The notes beneath the pieces are model-generated. The model was not told where the DNA came from, made no database searches, and worked only from the letters and a program-made list of their open reading frames with translations. Shown in pieces: positions 44,922 to 51,888 of a stretch of DNA of 51,888 nt. The first letter of the stretch is position 1, and each line of letters opens with the position of its first letter. The position numbers and the translations under genes are program-made. The stretch is from an uncultured Lachnospiraceae bacterium (GTDB lineage Bacteria > Bacillota > Clostridia > Lachnospirales > Lachnospiraceae). The stretch covers positions 1 through 51,888 of the forward strand of contig CASCWU010000013.1 in the NCBI GenBank assembly GCA_949155905.1, given 5' to 3'.

Positions 44922-47900
44922 ATGACAAAGACAGCAAAGAGGGTACGCTGCATGGCCGCATGGCTGGTTATGATGCTGGCCTTTTTGTGCCTGGCTCCTG
45001 CGGCAACAGCAGAAGCGGCGACACCGGAAGCATATATCTTTTTAAAAGGTAGCTCTCCGCGGAAAAAGTATACCAGCAGCAAACCGCGCTATATTTATGT
45101 AGGCGGGAAAAAGGTCAATTTTGACTATTATGTAGACGGAAAGACAAAGGGCATCAAGGGAACGTGGGCATCCAGTGACAAAAAGATTGTCACCGTGGAT
45201 AAGAGCGGTATCGCCCGTGCTGTTGGGAATGGAAAGGCAACGATTAGCTTTACCTTTACCTACAAGGGAAAGAAATACAGTATGAAAACTCATGTGGTAG
45301 GCCGGACAAGAGCAGAATCTTGTACCGTAAAGGTCGTAGAGCCATCGGATTTTGACGGTACAATGGAGGTCGGCGGCTGGATTGACATTAACCGGACGCT
45401 GAAGGCAAAGGCAAAAGCAAGAGCCGTCACTCCTGGTATCAAATCCACCTACAAAGCATACGGTGAGCTATACGACGACGAGGATTGTACAATTGTTCAT
45501 GACGGCAGTGTAGCAACCTTAGGGGATAAGTTTATCGTCACAGGAGAAGGCGACGGTGTCGTATACTTTAAGGCAAATGCTAGAAACTCCAAGACCAATA
45601 TGGATTACAATGTGGACAGCAATGTCATTAAGATTACGGTTGGAGAGGGTAAGCAGGAGGAAGAGGATAACAAGCCGGAGGAACCGCTTGTAACAGGAGC
45701 AACCCAGACGGATGTGGATAAGATTAAGGTGACATCTACAACGGATATCAATAGTATTACCATTAAAATGGGAAATACGATTTTGACACAGCGTAAAGGA
45801 AGCCCGGAGATCGCCACAGATAAGAAGTCAGCGATTGTATCCTTGCCAGGAAATTATCAGACGGCTACGTATACGGTATTTATCAATGATGTAACCGGAT
45901 CTGGGATTGAAGTAAAGTGTGAGACCAGAAGACTGGATAAGATGGAACTGGATTCTCCATATGCGATTTTGGATCGGGAAGTGATCAGCATTATCAACAA
46001 TAAGACGGTCAATCCAAAGGCAACGGTAAGATACCGGGTATTCGATCAGTTTGGCAATGATGTGACAAAGAGTGCTTCATTCCCTGTTTCTGATTTCTAC
46101 AGCGGCGGAATTTTCCAGTTAAAGTCACAGGGAGTTATGGAGTTTGAATTCTCCTATAATCCGGTAGTTGGGACGAAGTATGACGTCGTTCTCGTACATC
46201 AGGGCAGTGCAAAGACGATGCGGGAACAGGTCGAGCTGGTAAAACCAGCTGTAGTAGAAAAAATAACCTTTGCCGGAATTTATCGGTATGATGCTTCGAA
46301 AAATGCTTATGAACTGATGGCGGACGGAACGGTCAGCAATATGGCAGAGGGAGACGCAGCTATTGCAGCATTTGGCGGTTCGGCCAGCAATACAAAGACA
46401 CATGGCGCTTACTATATGCTGTTTAAGGCAGAGAATCAGTATGGCGGTAATGCGGCAGCAGCAGGTGTTGGCTTTAATTCCTTAGTGGTAAATCTAAGTC
46501 CGGGAACGACTGGTCTGGCGATTGACATGGTAAGGGAAAACGGTCAGACTTCTACGCAGATACAGTCCATTGATCCGATTACGGTAGACAATGTAGAGCA
46601 TCTGGCATATCCATTAAAGGCTGGTGCTTTCAAAGAAGGAACCGCCTATTTGACTGCGTTTGCAGTGGGCTCTTCTACCAATGTCAATACTACGCTGAAA
46701 GTAAATTCTAAGATGGGAATTAAGACATTTACGCTTTCAGCAGCCGAAACCTTATATGAATCAAAACCAAGCTATTTGAACTATTCGGTAGTAGATACGT
46801 ATGGAAACAATGTAACAGATTACAATACACTGGTAAAATATTGTGGATTAAACAGTGGCGGTACGGTAGCAGAGTTACCTGCTGACAATAAAATTATTCA
46901 CTCTACTTCCGGTTCCAGATTTGCATGGGTAAAGCAATCAGATGGAAGTGCGAAGCTACGCTATACCCCGGCATCAAAGCAGACTATAACGGCTAATACT
47001 ACGGCTACTGATTCTGTCAGAACGATGTTTGAGACGGTAAATATGCAGTTTTATAATTTTACAATCTATGCGAAGCCGCTTCCGACGGAATTTGCTGGTG
47101 TAAGACCAGAGGCAGAGTTGGGTGCGCTTTTAGGTGGAAAAACCGTATATCTTCGTTTAAAGGATCTGCTGATATACGATCAGTATGGACAGGAAATGAG
47201 TCCGGAATTATTAAAAGAGAGTGGTTATAGTTATCAAGTAGTGGATTATAATTTGAATACACCTGGAGCATTTCAGGGATCGGTATCAAATAGTGCAGTA
47301 ACTGCTATCCTGAAAGGAGTTGACAGCCTATCCGCCAATGGAGGGAAGGGTACTGGAATTTATCAATCTCTTTTTGACATAAAAACGGGTAATACTCCAG
47401 GAACAGCCTCTTTTACAGTGAAGCTTTCAAACAGTACTGCTGGTGTTGCAAATACGACGGCACTATCTGCTAGAATTACAATAACAGCAGTAGACTGGAA
47501 TGGCTTAACGACGGGCGGTTATCAGGTAGAGTCGATGGGCATTTTATCAAATGCAGATAGCAGCGAGCATAAGTTTGTTGTGACAGGAAACTCTGGCGGA
47601 ACAAGAATTATCATTCCAGAGGAGGAATATACGATAGTCGCTACATCCAGCTATGCCCAGAAATTCTTAAATCCTGCCCAGACAGCAATTATTCCTGATA
47701 AAGTGAATCTAGGTGAAAGTACTACTATAAATGATGTTCATAAGGAAGGCTTAGGCTATCCAATCAATAGTAATAATTGCCGGAAAGTAACCTTTACTTA
47801 TCAAATCGTAATGAACGACGGAAGCGGTACGATGGTTTCGACGGACGTTGTGATTACAGATGAGATGCGAAGAGCAAGTATGGTAGAAGAATCTGCAACG

Positions 47901-48251
47901 GCTACAGATAAAACAATCAATAAAGGTGCCAACGCTGAAACGATATGGGAGCAAATTAGGAAAAAAGGTATCATTGTAGCAAAAGATCAGTATGGAGTTT
48001 CTTATACAGATTTTACGAATGATGTGGTTCGTATTACGGTTAATACTGCAGGTAATGGTGTTAAGGTAGACAGAAACGGAACATCTTTGGCAAAAATAAT
48101 AGAGGGTTCTGGCACTGTCACAGTTCAAGTCTTTGTCAATGAACTGGCGCCATTGACATTAAGTCTGCAAATTGGCGAGACTACTTCAGGAGGAGGCACC
48201 CCACCGTCACAAAGCGCAATTTCACTTCCGGCATCCTTTTGGTCAGTCTAG
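44922..48251 (+). CDS. Large secreted Ig-like surface protein
   Basis: A 1109-residue secreted protein. Residues 1-33 are a signal peptide (basic start, MMLAFLCLAPAATA, cleavage near AEAA). Residues about 45-130 resemble a bacterial Ig-like group 2 domain (WASSDKKIVTVDKSGIARAVGNGKATI). The rest is a chain of beta-rich, Thr/Asn/Ser-rich segments, probably further Ig-like or S-layer-type repeats. The only cysteines are scattered. The end is Gly/Pro-rich (TTSGGGTPPSQS) and then hydrophobic-aromatic, without LPxTG, SLH or a membrane anchor, so how it is held at the surface is unclear. Length and composition suggest an S-layer or adhesin-like protein. Confidence 0.75.
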   Translation: MTKTAKRVRCMAAWLVMMLAFLCLAPAATAEAATPEAYIFLKGSSPRKKYTSSKPRYIYVGGKKVNFDYYVDGKTKGIKGTWASSDKKIVTVDKSGIARAVGNGKATISFTFTYKGKKYSMKTHVVGRTRAESCTVKVVEPSDFDGTMEVGGWIDINRTLKAKAKARAVTPGIKSTYKAYGELYDDEDCTIVHDGSVATLGDKFIVTGEGDGVVYFKANARNSKTNMDYNVDSNVIKITVGEGKQEEEDNKPEEPLVTGATQTDVDKIKVTSTTDINSITIKMGNTILTQRKGSPEIATDKKSAIVSLPGNYQTATYTVFINDVTGSGIEVKCETRRLDKMELDSPYAILDREVISIINNKTVNPKATVRYRVFDQFGNDVTKSASFPVSDFYSGGIFQLKSQGVMEFEFSYNPVVGTKYDVVLVHQGSAKTMREQVELVKPAVVEKITFAGIYRYDASKNAYELMADGTVSNMAEGDAAIAAFGGSASNTKTHGAYYMLFKAENQYGGNAAAAGVGFNSLVVNLSPGTTGLAIDMVRENGQTSTQIQSIDPITVDNVEHLAYPLKAGAFKEGTAYLTAFAVGSSTNVNTTLKVNSKMGIKTFTLSAAETLYESKPSYLNYSVVDTYGNNVTDYNTLVKYCGLNSGGTVAELPADNKIIHSTSGSRFAWVKQSDGSAKLRYTPASKQTITANTTATDSVRTMFETVNMQFYNFTIYAKPLPTEFAGVRPEAELGALLGGKTVYLRLKDLLIYDQYGQEMSPELLKESGYSYQVVDYNLNTPGAFQGSVSNSAVTAILKGVDSLSANGGKGTGIYQSLFDIKTGNTPGTASFTVKLSNSTAGVANTTALSARITITAVDWNGLTTGGYQVESMGILSNADSSEHKFVVTGNSGGTRIIIPEEEYTIVATSSYAQKFLNPAQTAIIPDKVNLGESTTINDVHKEGLGYPINSNNCRKVTFTYQIVMNDGSGTMVSTDVVITDEMRRASMVEESATATDKTINKGANAETIWEQIRKKGIIVAKDQYGVSYTDFTNDVVRITVNTAGNGVKVDRNGTSLAKIIEGSGTVTVQVFVNELAPLTLSLQIGETTSGGGTPPSQSAISLPASFWSV

Positions 48252-48309
48252 TCAGAAGATGGTGTCAGTTTATTGTATTAAAATTAGAAGCTTAGTCACA
48301 TAGCAAAAC

Positions 48310-48343
48310 CAGAAAAAGGGTGGAATTTTCCATCCTTTTTCTG
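48310..48343 (+). terminator. Intrinsic terminator after the surface protein gene
   Basis: Arms CAGAAAAAGGGTGGAA and TTCCATCCTTTTTCTG pair over 16 positions with one G-T wobble. The T-run is inside the right arm. It lies 59 bases after the stop. Confidence 0.7.
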
Positions 48344-48624
48344 ATATCTGAAATCTAACACTTCCCCCCACCTCGGCCTCCTATACGGATAGATTGACAA
48401 AAACCTGAAACAAACGTAACAATCCTGCCTTCAAAATGCCTTATTTACTCTCTAAAATAATCATAGAAATGAGTGTGGGAGGAATCGGTAGAAGGCTTTG
48501 ATGCAGCGACAGTCAGGTAGCGGCTGCGTTAAGGCAGAGCTTAGCAGTGATATGGGAGCCAATGGTAGCAGTAGGAGAACATACTTGTATTGGCGCCAAA
48601 AGAAGAAAGAAAGGATAAGGCAGG
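48344..48624. other. Leader region of the 5'-nucleotidase gene
   Basis: No gene is visible. TTGACA at 48395-48400 has TAACAA 17 bp downstream, a weak -10, so a promoter here is only possible. The ribosome binding site before 48625 is modest (AAAGGATAAGG). Confidence 0.35.
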
Positions 48625-51600
48625 ATGAGAATAGGAAAAAAAATGAAACGGCTGCTGTCATTTGGATTGGCAGCGATTACAGTAGTCAGCTTGGGGGTAG
48701 GCAGTATAGCACCGCGTCAGGTGCTTGCTTCTGAGGAAACCGGAGGCGGAATGGATGATACGACGGGGGGTGTTGCAGAGGATGAGACGCTCAGCCCGGA
48801 AAATGAGATCAATCTGCGGATGATTGTCACCAGCGATATTCATGGACAGATGACCTCGATGGATTATGAGAACGGAAGGAAGAACAGTCATGGCGGGTTA
48901 GAAAAGCTGCTGACCGGCGTGCGGGAGGCCAGACAGGAGGTAAGGGAAGCGAATTCCTTTACCTTTGATTTGGGAGATATTTTATATGATTATACAACGG
49001 AAAATATTTTTATCACGGATTCGACGGCGCTGCAGCCGGTTTGGCAGGCGTACAAGATGATGGAATATGATGCGTTTACGCTGGGGAATCATGATTTTGA
49101 CTATGGCTTTGATTATATCATGGATCAGCTTTTGCAGGCAGGCATGACCGATCAGTGTGTTGTGTCTAACCTTTGGAAAACCTCATCTGGAAGCTATCCG
49201 TTCCGGGAAACGATGATGCTTGACCGGATGGTCGAGGCGGAGGATGGGAGCCGGGTGCTGATACGGATCGGTGTGATTGGAGAGACGATTCCGACGCTTT
49301 CCCAGAAAACAGAGGTGATGACAGGACAGCTGACGACCGAGGGCATGGTAAAGAATGTAGAGAAAAAGGCAAAGAAGCTAAAGGAAGAGGGAGCGGATCT
49401 GATTGTCGTGCTGGCGCATAGTGGTTTCGGCAAGGAGGAACCGGAGGAACTAGATGAAAATACCGCCTACGCTCTGACGAAGCTTCCAGAGGTAGATGTG
49501 GTATTTGCCGGACATGAGCATAAGGTATTTCCAGGTGGAAATGGCGACGAGATAGTTTATGCGCTGCCAAATACCGATCCGGAAAATGCTCTGGTCAATG
49601 GGAAGCCTCTGGTTATGCCGGGGAGCCGCGGCGATCAGTATGGTGTGGTAGATTTAAAGTGCGAGCTGCGGGATGAAAATTTAATCGTTGTAGCAAGCCA
49701 TAGTGAGGTGCGGGATGCAGATATTTTTGTAGACTCTGCACCGGAGATTACAGAAGAACTGTATGGAAGCTTTTTGCAGATGTTTCAGGAACACTATACA
49801 AAGAAGATTGCTACGATTGAAAAAGGAATTACGTATCACAACTATTTTGGAATGATTCAGGATAATTCTGCGCTCCAGTTAGTCAACAGTGCAAAGCTGG
49901 CGTATGCGATGAAGTTCCAAAACAGTCCAAATGGAGCCGCCTATGCGGATTTGCCGGTGGTGGCCAGTTCCGGCTATAGCTATTATGGACAGACAAGTGA
50001 CACGGATTATATTACTATCGATCCAGAAGAGGATGCATCTAATTTTATCCGGGTATCGGGCAGTATTACCGGAGCGGATATCAAAGCAATGCAGACCTAT
50101 CATGCGTATATCGTGCTTTATCAGATCACGGGAGCGCAGCTAAAGGAATACATCGAATGGTCAGCGAGTGCTTATGCTACGCTTTGGGAGGAGCCGGATT
50201 GGGATTATGTTCTGCCGCCGCTGTTTTCCGCAGACTGGAGAGAGGATTGGAGTAATTTCCGTATTTTTGACGGAGTGGAATATACGATTGATCCATCGGT
50301 AGCGCCGCGGTATGATGTTTCCGGGAAGAAAATCAATCACACAAACCGCGTCACCTCTCTGACAATTAACGGAGTTCCGGTTAAGCCAGACGATACGATG
50401 ATTTTGGCGTGTGATAAGATTTTAAAGCCAACAGAGGCCAATCAGGATATTGTAAAAAAGCAGCTTTTAGGCGGCTATGTCAGTTCCCAGAATTTCTTTA
50501 TTTCCTGGCTGGAGGAACGGGCCAAGGCAGGAAATATTGCAGTAACGGCAGATAACAACTGGAGTGTGAAGCTGCCGGAGAATTATGTCTTTTTGACGGA
50601 GGGGACAGAGGAGGCCAGTCAGTTTTTAGCACAGGAATCCTGGTATGTCAATACGCTGTCGGTGGATGGAGGTAGTAAGTATTATTGCGGCAACTTCAGG
50701 CCATCCATAGATATGACAGGCCCGAACCTGGTCGTGACACCGAATGTAACGATTCCGACAGAACGAAATGTGGTATTGTCTGTCAAGGCTAACGATGCAA
50801 ACGGTATGAAAAGCTTGCAGTATTATAAAGGAGATGCCGAAAAGGATCCTTTGGTCTGGGAGAAGGCGCCGGAGGTTACAGACGGAAAGGTGACGGCGAC
50901 AGAGAACGGAATGTATAGCTTCCGGGCAGAGGATAACCGTGGAAATATAACGGTGACAAAGGTAGTGGTAGATAACATTGATAAAGAAATTTTGCAGGTG
51001 CCTACTGTAAATACCTACAGCAACCGGATGGCTTCTATCAAAGGAAGTGCTACGCCGGAAGCAACGGTTTATATTAAGGCCTCAGGAAAGACTTATTCGA
51101 CAAAGGTAGAAAAGGATGGAAGCTTTGCATATGCACTTCCAAATCAGCCTTCCGGGGAAAAGCTAGAGCTGTATGTCAAGGACAGAGCCGGGCGGGTAAG
51201 TGATACTGTAACCGTACAAGTAAAGCGAACCGGGCCGAACCGCCCGACGATTTCCGTGACGATTAAAAATACACATACGGTAGTAAAAGGAAAGCTCAAA
51301 GATGAGGATGCCTTGCCGATAGCGATGATTGGTTCAGCGGTTTATGGGACAAAGGATTCCCTGAATCGTTACCGTTACAGTGAGCTTTATGACGAAAAGC
51401 TTGAGATGATCAAGACGACTGTAAAGATTTCCAAGGGTGTCTATACGATTAAGGTGCCGATACCGGAGATTGGGGAAACTGTAACGATTTATACCGTAGA
51501 TTCTCTGCTGCGTGCGAGCCGGAAGCGGAGCATGAAGGTAGTAGAGGGTGGGCCGAATAAGCCGACGGTTTATCTGCCAAGCAGTGCCGAGCGCCAGATT

Positions 51601-51888
51601 AAGGGCGAGGTCGTGCCGCTCAAGGCGAAGGAATGCTATGGTGTTACAGTAACGGTTGGAGAGCGAAGCTATACTGGTCAGACAGAGCCGGACGGAAGCT
51701 TTTGTGTGGAAACAGGCAAGATGAATCCGGGTGATTCCGTTGAGGTAGTGCTGTATGATTTAGGTGTAGAGGAGCCGAGAAAGAGTGCGCCGACTGCAGT
51801 ACAGGTAGCAGATTATCAAGAATATGAGACAGGAAGTATTGTATTCGATACAGTGACGGAGGGTGATTCGGCTGTAAAGGGATTCTAC
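48625..51888 (+). CDS. Secreted 5'-nucleotidase / 2',3'-cyclic phosphodiesterase-like protein with Ig-like repeats (3' end outside window)
   Basis: The frame is open from ATG 48625 to the window end, 1088 residues without a stop. Residues 1-36 are a signal peptide (MKRLLSFGLAAITVVSLG, then VLASEE). A metallophosphatase domain follows, with TSDIHGQ near residue 70, FDLGDIL near 114, GNHDFDYGFD near 154, VVLAHSGFG and VVFAGHEHK near 294-302. A 5'-nucleotidase C-terminal domain runs to about 640. From about 690 come repeated Ig-like segments (TVNTYSNRMASIKGSATPEA and similar), spaced by about 90 residues. Such proteins release phosphate or nucleosides from extracellular nucleotides. The cell-wall anchor, if any, lies beyond the window. 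Confidence 0.88.
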   Translation, partial: MRIGKKMKRLLSFGLAAITVVSLGVGSIAPRQVLASEETGGGMDDTTGGVAEDETLSPENEINLRMIVTSDIHGQMTSMDYENGRKNSHGGLEKLLTGVREARQEVREANSFTFDLGDILYDYTTENIFITDSTALQPVWQAYKMMEYDAFTLGNHDFDYGFDYIMDQLLQAGMTDQCVVSNLWKTSSGSYPFRETMMLDRMVEAEDGSRVLIRIGVIGETIPTLSQKTEVMTGQLTTEGMVKNVEKKAKKLKEEGADLIVVLAHSGFGKEEPEELDENTAYALTKLPEVDVVFAGHEHKVFPGGNGDEIVYALPNTDPENALVNGKPLVMPGSRGDQYGVVDLKCELRDENLIVVASHSEVRDADIFVDSAPEITEELYGSFLQMFQEHYTKKIATIEKGITYHNYFGMIQDNSALQLVNSAKLAYAMKFQNSPNGAAYADLPVVASSGYSYYGQTSDTDYITIDPEEDASNFIRVSGSITGADIKAMQTYHAYIVLYQITGAQLKEYIEWSASAYATLWEEPDWDYVLPPLFSADWREDWSNFRIFDGVEYTIDPSVAPRYDVSGKKINHTNRVTSLTINGVPVKPDDTMILACDKILKPTEANQDIVKKQLLGGYVSSQNFFISWLEERAKAGNIAVTADNNWSVKLPENYVFLTEGTEEASQFLAQESWYVNTLSVDGGSKYYCGNFRPSIDMTGPNLVVTPNVTIPTERNVVLSVKANDANGMKSLQYYKGDAEKDPLVWEKAPEVTDGKVTATENGMYSFRAEDNRGNITVTKVVVDNIDKEILQVPTVNTYSNRMASIKGSATPEATVYIKASGKTYSTKVEKDGSFAYALPNQPSGEKLELYVKDRAGRVSDTVTVQVKRTGPNRPTISVTIKNTHTVVKGKLKDEDALPIAMIGSAVYGTKDSLNRYRYSELYDEKLEMIKTTVKISKGVYTIKVPIPEIGETVTIYTVDSLLRASRKRSMKVVEGGPNKPTVYLPSSAERQIKGEVVPLKAKECYGVTVTVGERSYTGQTEPDGSFCVETGKMNPGDSVEVVLYDLGVEEPRKSAPTAVQVADYQEYETGSIVFDTVTEGDSAVKGFY

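Noticed and set aside
48190-48251. LPASF near the C-terminus of the surface protein as a sortase signal
   Set aside because: There is no following membrane helix or basic tail, and the motif is not LPxTG-like enough.
48480-48540. AGGTAGCGG-like stretch before the 5'-nucleotidase gene, resembling part of a c-di-GMP-I aptamer
   Set aside because: The partner strand with the conserved GCAAAGCC element is absent, so the likeness is short and probably accidental.

Overview
The window looks like a chromosomal segment of a spore-forming, low-to-medium GC Bacillota, most like the Lachnospiraceae. This rests on gene content and order (hprK, glcK, murB, rapZ, whiA, HPr, dnaE, pfkA), an alpha/beta-type spore protein, strong AGGAGG ribosome binding sites, many TTGACA/TATAAT promoters and DUF4358/SGNH surface genes. 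I see no prophage, insertion sequence, CRISPR array, rRNA or integrase. The assignment is inference, without any database search.

Layout. 1-99 is the 3' end of a tRNA-Thr(GGT) and its terminator. 220-1486 is a decayed ATPase gene. 1.6-8.0 kb is a sugar locus: an MFS transporter with a DUF2804 protein, xylulokinase with its own promoter, and a ROK repressor, split by a 1.1 kb AT-rich insert holding two broken secreted-protein genes. 8.0-10.2 kb on the minus strand holds a spore protein, a ThuA-like protein and a tandem CCG-domain protein. 10.2-15.1 kb holds hisC, a stand-alone receiver protein, an M3 oligopeptidase and a membrane protein. At 15-19.7 kb an SGNH hydrolase/DUF4358 lipoprotein operon diverges from a 769-residue membrane-anchored protein, with near mirror-image promoters. 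19.7-25.8 kb is coaX-coaBC, then ftsH-uvrC.

25.9-36.0 kb is a carbon-flux and cell-envelope cluster: hprK, glucokinase, murB, rapZ, whiA, an HPr paralogue, dnaE and pfkA. The HPr paralogue has Glu at position 15 instead of the phosphorylatable His but keeps Ser46. It is therefore Crh-like: HPr kinase could still control it, but it should not carry PTS phosphate. A five-copy 19-nt tandem repeat of small stem-loops lies between rapZ and whiA.

36.2-37.9 kb is an ABC exporter half-transporter with a degenerate signature motif (LFCGQ), followed by a HipA-like remnant. 38.4-42.0 kb on the minus strand is the dTDP-rhamnose operon rfbA-B-D-C. Its promoter region has a 19-bp spacer containing a near-perfect dyad, the layout used by MerR-type activators, and the adjacent gene is a MerR regulator fused to a methyltransferase. 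43.8-51.9 kb is a HAD phosphatase and two large secreted proteins: an Ig-like surface protein and a 5'-nucleotidase that runs off the window.

Three broken reading frames (220, 5726 and 6411) are each restored by one extra A in a short A-run. This is either real slippage decay or a systematic sequencing/assembly artefact.
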